Shown: positions 1-13,930 of the stretch, one piece after another
Position numbering within the stretch: position 1 is the stretch's first letter
How the letters are laid out: each line of letters begins with the position of its first letter
Source: Impatiens glandulifera
Taxonomy: Eukaryota; Streptophyta; Magnoliopsida; Ericales; Balsaminaceae
NCBI RefSeq assembly: GCF_907164915.1
Contig: NC_061864.1
Span: 2,778,389-2,842,388, forward strand
DNA: 64,000 nucleotides
Direction of reading: 5' to 3'
Program-made: the position numbers and the translations under genes
Notes under the pieces: model-generated
What the model was told of the DNA's origin: nothing
Databases searched by the model: none
What the model saw: only the letters and a program-made list of their open reading frames with translations

Positions 1-779
1 TAGTAAGTTTTCAGCACTTACTCAAGTAAAGAAGGATGAGCTTACAATTTTGAAGTGCACGAAACGAAAAACAAAACGGAAACGAACTAGGATTTGAGAA
101 AGAAGGAATGTAGTCTGCTAGAGTTTAAGCGGCGGTTAAAACAGAACGAAGAAAATGCGATGACTGAGCGGGCGGCTGAAATTGAAGGCTGAAGGAGGGA
201 AGAAAGTGAAAAAATTGCAGAAAAATATAATTTGTAAAATATGTCGATTCCTCCTATATTTGGGAATGGTCTTCGAAGGAAAAACTGTAAGGGAGAAGAG
301 AGACGCCAGATGAAATCCTCTCCGGTGATATTCCTGCACCAGACAACCGACGACGAACGTAAAGAAATCGCAACCAAATTTCGAGTTTTTCTCTATAACA
401 ATTTTTTGTGGGTTAGGGTTTGAAATGAATAAAGAGGTCTGCGTTATAATTTCTTAAATTTTTAAAATTTTTTTAATTGTACGATGTCGTGTGCCACGTA
501 TGGTGGGGGCAGTCTCATCCCTCTAATTATTTATTCTTCAAGATTAGTTTATTTGAGTAGTAGAGGAAATGTATCGCTATTTTCCATTTCCCGATTCCAT
601 CCCATCATCTTCGGTGATTCTCCGATCACCTTAAATCAATCAACAAAACCTAATCTACCCGCCACCAAACGGAATAGAATCGGTATCCTCGGAGGTATTT
701 GGGATCGATCGAGTGAGGTGAATGGAGTTACAGGGAAAATATGGCAGACCACAACTAAACCATTGACACTATACGATCA
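1..779. other. Upstream flank of the CCR4-like gene; no gene assigned
   Basis: No reading frame here looks like a known protein. The stretch should hold the promoter and 5' UTR of the CCR4-like gene starting at 780. Bases 1-420 are less AT-rich than typical intergenic DNA and may belong to the 5' end of a divergent gene on the minus strand that leaves the window, but no domain or convincing start supports that. Confidence 0.4.
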
Positions 780-3700
780 ATGAGACGACTGTCTCCTTCC
801 ACTAAGTATTTCGCTTCCGCCGCATCAACAGAAACCCCAATCATGTCTTCCCGCCCCTTCGTAAGCCAAAACCGCACAAGTAATGCACTTGTTTACGTCC
901 GACAACACTGACAATCAAATTCGAATTCTTTCTTTTGCAGCACCCAGGCGGTCGCTATCAACGGGGCAGAGGATTCTCCTGCCGCCCGACAAACGCTGAC
1001 GTTAACGGCCACTTGGTTACCGGAGACTCGCACTTCCAGTCAGTTCAGGAATCTAATCGAGGGTTCAGGCCTGTGCCGAGAACCAATAATGTTTCCTATC
1101 ACCGTCCTTACCAATACAATCAAAGACCGCATCTTCCCAGTTCTCATCCTCAATATAAATCCCATCCTATGTTAAATGCTTCAGCTTCTCCATATAATCC
1201 AATGCAGTCTTCCAATTTTCAACCTTCCGCTGGCCACGCAGTGCCGTATTTCTATCAGAACCAACAATTCCAGCGGCCGCAACAACAATTTCAGCCACGA
1301 AAGCCTCGACCACCTGTCCATCGGAACTGGGAATTATCAAACTCTGAGTTAGCTCCTGAATGCGGTAATCTCTGGCTTAGTATGTAATTAGGGGCCCAAG
1401 TATTTGTTTTGGGTCTACCTGTTAGCTGATTTAAGTCTTTAGTTACATCTGCTGCCAGACCCTAAACTGATTGCAGAGTTATTGTACAATGAATGTCCTT
1501 TCCCATGAAAAAGAGCACACTGATAAAATAGAACTGCTTTCTTTTTCATCTGATTTAGTTTTCTTGTGCATGTGTGTGTTATTGAGTCTATTTGAAAACT
1601 GATATTTTGTCACTACTTGTGTCACAATAATCAAGATCCCAGTGGAGAATCGCCAAAGTTTAAATTGAAAGTGATTTCTTTATGTTTGTAAACAGATTGA
1701 TTTCTTGATCCAGATTAAAGTGTAAATTTAAAGCTTCATTTGGTATAAATATTATTTATAGATCATGATCTAGATTATTGTGATCTTTGACAAACATAAC
1801 CAATATAGATTTTTTCCGATCATGATCATAAGTTGTGATAACAAATAGACTCATTATTATGTCATGGAAATCTCTAATGCACAATGTCATTGAAAGGATT
1901 GGATTGTAAGGGTTTGTTTTTTGTGTTTTTATATATATATTTTTGTTGTTATGCTTAAACGATGACCTATTAACACGTAACTTGAGAAATAATTTTGTTT
2001 TAAAAAAAGATTTGGTTGGGATTAGATAACAGGAACATATTTTTGCTTAATACCATAGGATTTTTGTCTTGTCGGACTTTTTATTCTATCTTCTTATCTC
2101 TTTTGTTAGGTTTCATACTTATCCAGTGTTAATGGATCTAATCTTGTTTAGTTAATGGCATGATTAACAGAGCGGTTTAAGGTCCTCTCCTACAACTTGC
2201 TTGCTGATTATCTGGCTATCAACCATCAAAGCAAGCTTTACTTTCATATACCTCCTTATATGTTGGATTGGCAATGGCGTAAGAGGAATATCATTTTTGA
2301 GCTCAAAGAACTATGGTCTGCCGACATTTTATGCTTACAGGTTCCCAGCTCAATGTATTTTCCTAGATCGAATGTTTGTCTTTAATGTTCTAACTCTTGA
2401 TACAACATAACAGAAGGGAAAAAAATAAGGTAAGTTTTGTAGATGTGCAAAAGAGTGTTCCAATCAGAAAAAAAGTATTACTATTTCCAACTGATCCAAC
2501 CTAATGACAATTATTGATTGATGACCAAGAGGCATATCGTGGATTGAGCGGACTAAGATAAGGAATGATAAAATTTCTTCAGGAATAAGAGAGTGGAGAA
2601 AAAGTATTTTGAGGAAAAGCAAGACAATGGAAAATAAACAACACTGACTTTACTTGTTTATGCATTTCTTACCTGAAATGATTGAGTTGCTTATTTCACT
2701 AGATATTTGGCAGGAGGTTGACAGATTTCTGGAGTTAGAGAATGAGCTAAAATATTCTGGGTACAGTGGGATTTGGAAGGTTTGTCTGGCAGATTCATTT
2801 ATAGATTTTTATTCCACAATTTACCAATTTTTGTTTGATTCATGTCACTATTGATTTAGACACATAACCGGATTGAATAGTGATTTAAGTGTGTTTATAT
2901 ATCAGCATATATAAGTGAGTTTTTTTTGTCTCAATAGCTACAACTTAGTTACTTCATGTTATCATTGATCGTGTCAACATGGTAATAGATCCAGCTCTAA
3001 ACAATTCTTCCTAAACGATGAGTTTATTATTTCAAAGAATTTTTCGTCACAAATACTTATATAGTTGTTTCAGTTTTCTTACCGAGGAGTTACAATCAAT
3101 TCATTTCCTTTTTTATTGGGAAGCTGCTGCACATGGTCTTGTAATAACCTTTATATTTCCCTGGCTAGCTGAAGATTAACTTGATCCTTTAAATGGACAG
3201 ATGCGAACTGGTGATCCAGTTGATGGCTGTGCAATATTTTGGCGGGTATCAAGGTATCTATCTTAATTTCCTAGGTTCTTTTTGTTAGACAAATGAGATC
3301 AAGTCATGGTGCTATGATATGCTATTAAAGTGATATGTCAAATATGCTCGTAGATATTTTTAATATAATATTATAATTATTGTATGGGAAGCTATAGGCA
3401 GTTAGTAGTTAATTAAATTAGTAGTAGTTATTAGCAACTATTTATCATTCTGTAGTTATTTCCGCACACACACACACCTGACCACTCCCAAGAAAAAAAT
3501 AAGAGAAAAGAACATTGTACTAATTAACCATAGTTGTGGTGGAAGGGTGTACAATATGAAGAGTCAAATTTAGTTGTATAATTTTTTATTCTTGTATACT
3601 CATTTGTCCAATTTTAACGCATTGATTTTGATAATAAAGTTGAACTGTATTTTATAGGTTCAAGCTACTTCATGAAGAACACATTGAATTTAAAAAGTTT

Positions 3701-6700
3701 GGACTTCGGGATAATGTTGCACAAATTTGTGTTTTTGAGGTATATTTGACATCCTATCTGGAATCTATGATACATGATTCGGCACGTTAAAGAGCATGTA
3801 TGATTAGTTTATGTTAGTCCTATTTTCTTTTAACTGACCTAATTTCTATTGGTAGTCTCTGGACCAGAATTGTAATAAAAATCCAACAGACATGGCATCT
3901 CAGTCGTTGCGGTAATTTCTCTCTTTTGATGAGGTCATTTCCCTGGCTTAAGTGCCTTTCCTATAGTTATAGTTTTATTTTTTATAAAACAGCATGGCCC
4001 CTCTTATTCAGTCTTTTCTGTCAAAAAATGTCTGGTTTTCTCTATTATTTTCCGAGAGACTCAAATGCATGCTTGTTGATGAAAATGATGTACATGTTTT
4101 TCCAACAAATTGTTTTACTCTTTGTTTTTCTTTTAGATACAACTGTAGATTGACTAATTAATACTAATGCAGGTCCGCAAGTTCTAACAAACTAGTCGTT
4201 TGTAACACCCATATTCTTTTCAATCCTAAAAGAGGAGAGATGAAACTTGGTCAGGTATTTACCACTCTTTGAAAGTTTTTCCGTTTGTACAATCTATTCA
4301 AACTCTAATTGTTGCACAGTTGCTGATTTTATTGGCTGATTACTGCGATTAGATTAGTCTATCTTTGCCTCACTTCAGAACTAAGGTGTCACATTTGACA
4401 AAAGTCCACTTACAGCACTCTCATTTAGTAGCTTGATCAATATCCGTGATTTGTGACTTCCCAGCTTTTCTTACATGATCTCCACACTCAGTGGCAAAAG
4501 GCTTGGACACAGGTTTATGACCTTGATGTCTTATTTTGATTCTCACTGAAAGCACCAATTGGCTGGAGCCTGGAGTGGTCATGGGGGTGGGTTGTTGTGC
4601 TAGCCTCCTCTAGAGATTAGTAAAAAAAAGTCTCCCAAATCCTAGAAGAAAAATACGGGGTTTTCACAGCCAATGTATTTGCACTATAGAGTGTACTTTT
4701 GACGTTTCCTCATTGCTTTCAAGCTATAAATTGAACTGCTTGGAAATTTCAGTCATGAGGGTAATTTGTTCTTGCAAACAGATAAGGAATCTTCTTGAAA
4801 AAGCTTATGCTACTTCCAAGCACTGGAATGATGCTCCTGTTGTAATTTGTGGAGATTTTAATTGTACCCCAAAGGTAATGAACTTCAGTGTTGAATCAGT
4901 TCTGTTTGTACTGATGTGTTTAATTTCAGTTTTCAATTTCATTTGGTTCCGTGACTTTTATTTTATCAGTCAATAATGTTGTCTTTTTTTGGCTTGTTTG
5001 GCAGAGTCCGCTATACAACTACATTTCAAACCAACAGGTTGATATGAACATCCATTACAGCTCTATTTTTTGCATTGTTTTTATACAAACCAATTCCTGA
5101 AATTAGGGCTAGAATGGAGATTGAGGGTGATAAACAGAACGGCCTAAGCCTGAGAATGAGGCAACAGAGAATCCGAGAGACATGGAGGAACTGTAACTTC
5201 CAATTAAACATTTAACATAATTATTACAATAGTAAATAACTCATTTGTTGTTTAATGTAATAATAATTACAGTTATGCCACTAATATTATGTACAATTTT
5301 ACCATCCTACCCTAATAATATATTACTACGTATCATGTGTTTTTTGCTCATCACTAGAATTAACATTATGATATTAACACTGCTCTTGGATTGCAGATTA
5401 ATTTGGCTGACCTGCCAAGAGATAAATTATCAGGACAAGCATCGGCTGAACTTCAAACGCAAAGACAGTTCAATTCTAATTTTAGGTAGCACTATTTGTT
5501 TCTAATCTTGGAGTTTTAGTTGATATTCTTCCACTTGCCTGTGAAAGTTAAAATGGTAATTTCATTGACTTAGGCCTGACTTAGCTAATAATCACATCCG
5601 GCCAACTCTGACAACTGTAGATCATATAAAACTTGGGCATGTGTACAAAAGCTTGGATATAAAATTGGTATGTTTACTTTTCGTGAATTATACACATCAA
5701 AAATATTATATCATCTATAGATCATGTATAAACTTTTTTAAATAGATTTGTTTCCATAGATTCTTTTTGGACAATGAGAAGATGTAAATCCATTCATCCT
5801 TCTTTTTCCTTTAACTAATTATTTAGAAGAATGTACTATTTATGTTAATTTATTCTGAAATCAGGATAAAACAGATGAATGCAAGGATGAAATTCTATCT
5901 ATTAGCTCTACTCCAGGGACCAAGGAAAATTCTACAACAGATGAAATATCATGTCAACTTGCGGATGTCATAGCAAAAGTTCCCGAATCACTAATTAGTT
6001 CTCAATCAGATGCTACATCATCTGAATTTCCAAATGGGACTCAAGTCTCCTCCTCTTCAAAGTCAGAAGAAAATCCGTCAACTATTTCTGATGCCGGTGA
6101 AAAAAGTAACCCTTCACTCTCATATGTCCCCAGTATCGTGCAAGAATCAACTGACTGTAGCCTACGATCTGGAGAAAAAATGGAGTCTTTGTCAATCGAT
6201 GAGCCTGACATAGACACTAATGAAGGTGACATTAGCGAGGAGGATAGCGTGAAGTTTCTCTTGGAGTTGCATGATAATGATGGTGGGGTTCCACTTGAAT
6301 TGAATCCTTCCATAGGATCTTCCATCAGAGAATCAGACAATTCTGTTGTGGAATCTGCAATGAGATTTCCATATGATCCAAGTGCATGGACTCCAATGGA
6401 AATAAAAGCAGCTAGTGGTAATGAAGAGTGTACACTTGTTGAACACCCTTTGAAGTTGAGCAGTACCTATACTGAAGTTCAGGTTGGTTTTTTGTTGGTG
6501 AACCTTAAAATTGGAAATAATTGCGGTTTTGCTTAAAATGAATTTCATATATATATGACATGTAGGATCATTCTGGTAGCAGAGACTCAAATGGAGAACC
6601 CCTTGCAACTAGTTATAACAAGTGCTTCCTTGGCACTGTAGATTATATCTGGTAAGCTCTCAAACTTCCATATTTTTGTGTGTAAATGATCCAATATTGG

Positions 6701-7423
6701 TTAAATCTTTCAATGCAAGGCAAGCAATGGATCCTGCTACTTCATCTGAATAATAAATTAGACTCACATCTACTCTACCAGTAACAAACAAATTATTGGA
6801 TAGTGGGTTAATCTCAAATAACCCAAAACAACCAAGGTCCTAGAGATATAGGATTTGTAGAAGCTTGTAGATGAGAAGCTACTAGTATTTATAAGCTACT
6901 AACTTATTCTAATAATTACCATATTACCCCTACACTACTGCTAATTACCATACTACCCTTGTTACTAAACCGTTACATGACATGCACAGTTTGTTCATAT
7001 AATAATTCCACCATCAAGTCATGCTGAATTGGTTTTAAAGTCGAACAACATTTCATTATTATTTCATTGAACATTTGCTTGATTGAGTTGTATGTTATTT
7101 ATGGGAAATTGGAATAAGGAAACTTGTAACGGTCTAATGTATGTTGAACTTCACATATAGGCGGTCTGAAGGCCTTCAGACTGTTGGTGTGCTTGCTCCA
7201 ATACCAAAGGATGTTATGATAGCATATGGCGGGTTCCCTACAAAGGTAATAATATTTGTATCTTGTTTTCTTTCCTGGAATTTTTACATTCCTTTTGGTA
7301 TTCAGCTTCTTAGACAATCATCTTTTGCTTTATCAGAAATGGGGAAGCGATCATATTGCCCTAGTCACAGAGTTGGCTTTCACTAAAGATGTGAATCCAC
7401 GTAGTAATCAAGAGACAGCATAA
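780..7423 (+). CDS. CCR4-type EEP-family nuclease (CCR4 homolog 6-like)
   Basis: Sixteen exons: 780-860, 941-1364, 2171-2340, 2714-2779, 3201-3253, 3658-3739, 3856-3911, 4173-4254, 4782-4874, 5005-5037, 5397-5485, 5574-5667, 5865-6482, 6566-6651, 7161-7245, 7337-7423, giving 732 residues. Family role: Mg-dependent 3'-5' poly(A) exonuclease/deadenylase. Visible: a Gln/Pro/Tyr-rich low-complexity N-terminus (exon 2), then the EEP fold with LSYNLLADYLA, LCLQEVD (metal-binding Glu), CGDFNCTPK and, near the C-terminus, SDHIALVTEL. Exon 13 (206 codons) is an acidic, Ser-rich insertion splitting the nuclease domain, which is typical of the CCR4-6 subgroup (Arabidopsis At5g11350, recalled). The ATG at 780 is chosen because MRRLSP resembles that family's N-terminus and exon 1 joins exon 2 in phase 0. 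No breaks seen. Deadenylase activity is inferred from the family. Confidence 0.9.
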
Positions 7424-7931
7424 CCGAAGATGATCAGACGATCAGACATCGATCATCCTTCTCTTCTCTATGTGGTCATTGTCGTTTTTATCTTCTCTGA
7501 TTGATTTTATTGTATTCTTTCGATTCTTTGGTTTCCCTGGCTTGGACCATTTGTAACTTGTTTTGCTTCCCATTTTGTTGAGACAATCAATATGAGCAAG
7601 TGCATAATGAATTAATCCCTTTGAATTATTGCACGTAAGCTTCTCCTAGCGTTGGTGATCAATAAAATGAAAATATTTATTTTAGGGAGAGAAAAATAAG
7701 TTGGTAAAATGATTAAAAACAATATTTAATAATAATTTTATTTTTAATTTCTAAAATTTAAACATGTGGTTTTGAAAAACCTCTCGAATTGAACAAGACA
7801 TGAGTATCCCACCTTGTGCAAAAGCTAAAATGCAAGCAAACAAAAGTCTGCTACCTACCACATTTCACAGCTCATAAATAATAATGAAATCCATTCTACT
7901 ATACATTTAACACTATATATAATATAATATA

Positions 7932-7979
<48 letters not shown>

Positions 7980-10331
7980 TTCCAATTATAAGACTATTAT
8001 TTTGAATACATTTTTTTTCTAGTTATGTTTAACAATCAATCGTTATAATATTGACATTTTTATTGTTCAAAAACATTAAAACTGGACTAATAATTTGTCA
8101 TTCAAACCAAACATAAACGGTTGATGTTTAAGTCATAAAAGTTTTTCAAAATTAAAATTAATAAATCTACAATGAAATTTTGTGTTACAAAGAACGACTA
8201 AATGAAATATCATAACAATTACAAGAAATACTTAGATAAATTAAAATATAATGACTTAGATTATCTTAATTATTCTTTAATTTCATGGTTGTATGATGTC
8301 ATTATTATCTTAAAAACTAGTGTAATATCCCCTCTCCTTAATAATAATTTTTATTTGGTTGTATGAACATGACTTAGAAATTAAAAAATATATAAAAAAA
8401 AAGCTAATGAAAAAAAGAAGAAGATCAAAATACCTCTAAGGTCTCGTTTGATGAAAGGGTTTTTGGGATAAAACCCATTTTTTATCCCAAAACCCAAACA
8501 TCTTGTCACCCATTAAATCAAATAATTTTATCACTTTAATACCAAAACTATCCTCTAATTTTATCCTCTCTCTCTAAACCATCATTCTCTCACTTACACC
8601 ATACCCTCTAAAGTCAAAAGGCAAATTAGTCTTTAAAATTTAAAAACCACTTTTTTCCTACTTTTTATCGCACAAGATTTTTTAGATAAAATCCGGATAA
8701 AAACCAAAAAACTCTTTCCTCAAACGAGGTCTAAGAGTTCGAAGGAGTTTTTTTTATGTTTTCTCCTCCAAAATTCTTTAAAAAAATGTATGACCAAATC
8801 ACCCCTATAATAGTTATATCTTTTTTAAATTAATTAATGTTAAAAAATAATTTTAGTAGTTTAGTAAATAAAGAGATTGATTAAACTGTTGAAGTGGTAT
8901 ATTAAGTTTATAATAAAAAAAAAACTAATAAATACTCTTCAAATACGTCCTAACACCTTATTCTATTTGACTATTTAAGATTTTTTTTTTATTATTGTGG
9001 TTGGATCTAAATTAGTTTATTTGAGTTTTTAATTTTTTAATTATTAAAAATAAATAATTTATTAAAATATAAATTAAATAATTTATTAAAATATAAATTA
9101 AATAATTTAAATGAAATAGCTAGTAAAAAACAAAAACAAAAAAAAAATCTATCATGTTTGACCTGTGAATTTTCTCTGCAACTGTTCAAAAAGGATTGAT
9201 CATTTTGCCGCCAATTTTTGACTGAAAATGATTATACATCTATCTATATATATTATTATTTTAATATGTTTGACTTTACCTATTAAATGACATTTCCAAG
9301 TTGTTCTCTCCAAAAAAATGGCGTACTCAATTTTGTTTCTTTCTCTGGATATTTCTCAAATAAGATTTTTGTACTATCACATATTTGGTTTTAGTAATAT
9401 CGAATAATGATTTAAATATTAAATAACTCCAATTATCATATTTTAAATCCAACAAAAAAAAATGATATTTATTAATTTTAGATATAAATAATAAAAAATA
9501 AAAGTATACAAATTGATTGGAGGGTCCCACATATTCTTGTGCTGTAACATTCGGTTAAAGTCTCCTTCTTCTTGGCTGGCTGGCAGTTTCTGAGATTCTA
9601 CACGTTGCCCGACTATTATTCAGTCTCCTCCTCCGACCTCCTCCGGCCGCCTCCATTTGACGCGATCTCCCTCTCTCTCTCTCTCTCTCTACAATTATAT
9701 ATATATATATATATATATTCTCTGCAAATTGTCATCGTCTTCATAGATTTCTCCGGATTAAGGAAGGAAGACCGAAGCGCGATCAACTTACACCTTTTCA
9801 CCGCTCAAGGTTTGTCTATTTTGCTCTTTCCATTAGCCTAGGGAATGTTTTCTTTCATTAGCCAACGTTTATCTGTTTATCTCCCTTGCGACATTTCCTA
9901 GATCTCATCGAGATTACCAGAGACAGACAGAGAGGATGAGTCGATTCATTTTCTTTAGTAATTTGATCAAACTGTTCTGATTTTGTAGGGATTGGATTGA
10001 TTCCTTGAGCTGTGTTACGACGGATAGTCTTAATTCGAGCAGATATTGTCCTGTCTCTGAATCTCGCCTCTCGATCGAATCGATGGTAACTTGTATGATT
10101 TGAACTGATCATATTATCGTGCAATTAATTGAATTCTCTGTTGTGAAATTAAAAGTGGCAACTGAGATTATTCGGATATATTAGTTACCGCTGCTTTCGT
10201 TTGATCCATCCAGAAGATCTCTGTGAACTTTTTTTTGGGATCTAAGTGTAATTAATTGCTTGCCATCTGTATTATACACCAATTACTTCTTCAACAAAGG
10301 AGGAGAAAGTAAAATCAGAAGAAGAAGAAAG
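7424..10331. other. Intergenic: CCR4-like 3' UTR, MITE, KCS 5' region
   Basis: Starts with the 3' UTR of the CCR4-like gene. It contains an AT dinucleotide run (about 7938-7973), a Tourist-like MITE (8440-8731) and AT-rich filler. From about 9540 it becomes the promoter/5' UTR of the KCS gene: a CT run at 9669-9690 followed directly by a TA run at 9696-9718, then a possible 5' UTR intron with donor at 9810 and a candidate acceptor at 9988. The 5' UTR intron is inference from splice signals only. Confidence 0.55.
8440..8731. mobile_element. Tourist-like (PIF/Harbinger) MITE
   Basis: A 292-bp element flanked by a TAA target duplication (8437-8439 and 8732-8734). The ends are imperfect inverted repeats: GGTCTCGTTTGA at the left against TCAAACGAGGTC at the right, with similarity continuing inward (GATGAAAGGG versus the complement of CTCTTTCC). 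The TAA duplication, the GGxCTCGTTTGA-type end, small size and lack of coding capacity fit a PIF/Harbinger-derived Tourist-like MITE. The superfamily rests on these terminal signals alone. Confidence 0.72.
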
Positions 10332-11888
10332 ATGAGTGAATCAAATCAGGAAACTCCCTTACTAACAACAACAACAACAACTCCTTCTTCTTCGTCCTCA
10401 AGGAAACTACCTGATTTCAAGCAATCTGTCAAGTTGAAATATGTGAAATTAGGTTACCATCACGTTATCACCCATGGAATGTACTTGTTCTTATCTCCTC
10501 TCATGGTTGTCATCGTAGCTCAACTTTCTACATTCTCCTTCCAAGATATTTACACCCTCTGGGATCAATTACAATACAATCTCATATCAGTCATCCTATG
10601 CTCAACTCTTCTCGTCTTCGTCTCAACAGTTTACTTCCTCACTCGTCCATCCCCAGTTTACCTTGTTAATTTCTCCTGCTACAAGCCCGATGAAGACAGA
10701 AAATGCACCAGGCAGATTTTCATGGAGAGATCGGCTTTGACAGGCACTTTCACCCAAGAAAACCTTCAGTTTCAGAAGAAGATTCTGGAAAGGTCCGGTC
10801 TTGGCGAGTCAACTTATCTACCCGAGGCTGTTCTAAGAGTTCCACCTAATCCCTGTATGTCTGAAGCCAGAAAGGAAGCTGAGGCTGTAATGTTTGGTGC
10901 CATTGACGAACTCTTGGAGAAAACTGGCGTCAAGACCAAGGATATTGGGATTTTGATTATTAACTGTAGCTTATTCAACCCGACCCCATCTCTAACCGCG
11001 ATGGTGATCAATCACTATAAACTAAGAGGGAATATTATTAGCTACAATCTTGGCGGAATGGGGTGCAGTGCAGGTTTGATCTCTATTGATCTAGCTAAGA
11101 ATCTCCTTCAAGTACAACCCAATTCCTACGCTTTAGTCGTGAGCATGGAGAACATCACATTGAATTGGTATTTCGGAAACGACAGATCCATGCTCGTCTC
11201 CAATTGTTTGTTCAGAATGGGAGGTGCGGCAATCTTACTTTCTAACAAGTGGTCTGACAGAAGGCGATCCAAGTACCAATTGGTCCACACAGTAAGGACC
11301 CATAAGGGTGCGGACGACAAGTGCTTTTCCTGCGTATACCAAATGGAGGATTCGGAGGGAAATATAGGTGTCTCGCTTTCGAAAGAGTTAATGGCGGTTG
11401 CTGGAGATGCGCTGAAGACGAACATTACAACTCTGGGTCCTCTTGTTTTGCCTATGTCTGAACAGCTTCTCTTCTTTGGGACATTGGTTGGGAGAAAAGT
11501 ACTTAAGATGAAGATAAAACCGTATATACCTGATTTCAAATTGGCGTTTGAGCATTTCTGTATTCATGCGGGTGGAAGGGCTGTGTTGGATGAAATAGAG
11601 AAGAATTTGCAACTTTCTGATTGGAATATGGAGCCTTCGAGGATGACGCTGTATAGATTTGGGAATACTTCGAGCAGTTCACTTTGGTATGAGCTGGCGT
11701 ATACGGAAGCGAAGGGTCGAGTTAAGAAGGGAGATAGGACTTGGCAGATTGCGTTTGGATCGGGGTTTAAGTGTAATAGTGCGGTTTGGAAGGCTTTGAG
11801 AGCGATTGATCCGGCGAAGGAGAGGAATCCGTGGATGGATGAGATTGACCAGTTTCCTGTAGAAGTTCCGAAGGTGGCAACGATCTAA
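10332..11888 (+). CDS. 3-ketoacyl-CoA synthase (KCS, FAE1-type condensing enzyme)
   Basis: One exon, 518 residues. Condenses malonyl-CoA with long-chain acyl-CoA, the first and rate-limiting step of very-long-chain fatty acid elongation in the ER, feeding waxes, suberin and sphingolipids. Two N-terminal membrane segments are visible (about residues 45-67 and 85-108), then the FAE1/thiolase-like domain. The Cys-His-Asn triad is present: Cys245 in [10 protein letters not shown], His412 in FCIHAGG, Asn445 in FGNTSSSS. The ATG at 10332 (MSESNQ) is the first in frame; sequence before it has no Met and lies in the 5' UTR. Residues 10-22 are a Thr/Ser-rich tract. The body ([19 protein letters not shown]) resembles the Arabidopsis KCS4/9/11/17 group; I cannot choose among these from sequence. 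Proximity to an AKT1-type channel recalls KCS11 beside AKT1 in Arabidopsis. Confidence 0.95.
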   Translation: MSESNQETPLLTTTTTTPSSSSSRKLPDFKQSVKLKYVKLGYHHVITHGMYLFLSPLMVVIVAQLSTFSFQDIYTLWDQLQYNLISVILCSTLLVFVSTVYFLTRPSPVYLVNFSCYKPDEDRKCTRQIFMERSALTGTFTQENLQFQKKILERSGLGESTYLPEAVLRVPPNPCMSEARKEAEAVMFGAIDELLEKTGVKTKDIGILIINCSLFNPTPSLTAMVINHYKLRGNIISYNLGGMGCSAGLISIDLAKNLLQVQPNSYALVVSMENITLNWYFGNDRSMLVSNCLFRMGGAAILLSNKWSDRRRSKYQLVHTVRTHKGADDKCFSCVYQMEDSEGNIGVSLSKELMAVAGDALKTNITTLGPLVLPMSEQLLFFGTLVGRKVLKMKIKPYIPDFKLAFEHFCIHAGGRAVLDEIEKNLQLSDWNMEPSRMTLYRFGNTSSSSLWYELAYTEAKGRVKKGDRTWQIAFGSGFKCNSAVWKALRAIDPAKERNPWMDEIDQFPVEVPKVATI

Positions 11889-13882
11889 TGATAATAATAT
11901 TCAATGTAAGTTAAAATATATATCTCGTAATTTGTTAAGTCTTTTGTTGATGACTTTTCTAATTGGAGTATGTATTTTGTTTGTCTAACATTCTCTTATT
12001 CTTGTGACTAACTTAAAACTTCCATGGTTTTGATGTTCATGCTCATATTTCATGCAGACTTTATTCATAGAATATAGTTTGTAAAACCATAACTTGATTG
12101 TATGTTATGAGTTTTACTTATGATTATGTTCCAACTGTTGGTAAAATCACTTCCTTTATAAATTGCAGTTTTCAAGTGAGATAATTATTAATGTTAGATT
12201 TTGTTGCAAAACTGTACAACACATATTGACTATTTGCTTATCATACCAAAAAAAAAAAGTGGGATACAATGGTTTTCCATAACAGTTGAACTTGATTGAG
12301 AGGATATTTGTTGTTTCATTGCCTGGTTTAGTTTGCTGCTTTGTTAGCAGAATTTTTTTTTATCGGGATACTTTTGTTGATATCTTAAGCGGTGTCTACA
12401 TGGATTGCATTCGACATAATTTATTTATGTGCGAAAGATTTCACCTTTAATACTGCAATTGCAAACCATTATTCCTCCAAAAGCTAAATGATCCTGGAAT
12501 CCCAAACACAGATGATAAAAAGTATGTCCTAATCTTTGTCCTGTGGAACATCAAATAATGATGGAATGCATTTCACCTCTTTTTCATTTTTATTTACAAA
12601 GTGAGCTAAGATAATAAAGTATCACAAATCAAAATTTTCAGTGATTCAGAATTATTAAAAGAAATTCATTTCTAACTATCCAAATTTGATTGATAAAAAT
12701 TGCCACAAAATAAGCAAAGTACCACTTAATGAAGTCAAAATTATTTTGAAATGAAAGATTTATGTAAATGTTTTCCACTATAATTAAACCATTAAACTCA
12801 ATTTTTATTTATTTTTTATTTTTTCTGAGATTTGAACTCTACCAAATAAAAAAAATCATTTTCATCGTCAACCACTAAACTAAACTTTTTTATATTTAAA
12901 ATAATAATATATTTAAATAAATATTTTTTATTAAATTGCCCATAATTTGTGGACTGACTGAGATGGGTTTACATGTGCCTCTCTGCCTTAGTCTAATTGA
13001 CACACTTATTTTAAACATTTAATTGTGTTGTGTTATACTTATATCTAGTTTCATATACTTGTCCAGTTCTAATAGAAAATTATTCATCCATGCTGTGTGA
13101 ACAAAAAAGTATAATATTAAAAATGTAATATATATTTAAAAAATATATAATTTTATTATTTATCATAATTTTTATAAAATTATCAAATAACATTTATTAT
13201 TAAAATTTTAAAATATATTTTATTAACTCAAATTCTTACAATCAATTTATCAATATCAAAATTTCATAAGAAAAATTGAATAGAGAGTTTAGTTCACAAA
13301 ATGATAACCTAACATGTGTACCTCTTAGCAAAAATACCTTTAATGTTCAAAGGTTGTTCAACTTGTAATGGTGATACCATTTCTGCAATAAATCTAATCA
13401 ATAAAAAAAAAATCTCCAAGAATGTTCAAATAACAAACATATATATATTTATATATATAAAATATGGTCTATGGATCATGATCTAAATTCAGATGTTATC
13501 TAACCCTCCTAAAAATAACAACACTAAACATTTGTAAATTATTTCCCAGAAAATAACAAACATATTTAGAGGGATAGTCAACTCATTCAATCTAGTGCTG
13601 TTCTAAATTTTTACAAATCATATTAAGAATAAATTTTGAAACAATTTTGAAATATATTATTTTTTTTATAATGAATTGACAATAATAAGAATTATAAGAT
13701 TTGATTAGATATTATTTATTATTAATTTTATAAATTACATTTTTATTTAAATAAATTTTGTTAAATTAGGAATAATTAATTAATTCTAAAAAATAATAAT
13801 TAATAATTAAAAAATATTTTGGAAATATTAAAAGTATTGACTAAATATAATTAATGGAATGATTTTTTTTTATAAAGTATAA

Positions 13883-13930
<48 letters not shown>

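Noticed and set aside
87..377. Minus-strand frame of 96 codons near the left edge
   Set aside because: No domain, signal or splice structure; composition is Ser/Leu/Phe-rich as expected from antisense of AT-rich DNA.
484..783. Plus-strand frame of 99 codons upstream of the CCR4-like gene
   Set aside because: No similarity to known proteins, and it overlaps the start codon region of the CCR4-like gene in another frame; most likely 5' flank.
10260..10331. In-frame extension of the KCS protein upstream of its first ATG
   Set aside because: There is no Met in it and KCS proteins start close to the residue chosen; it is leader sequence.
11126..11539. 137-codon frame antisense to KCS
   Set aside because: Shadow of a strongly conserved coding exon; no independent motif.
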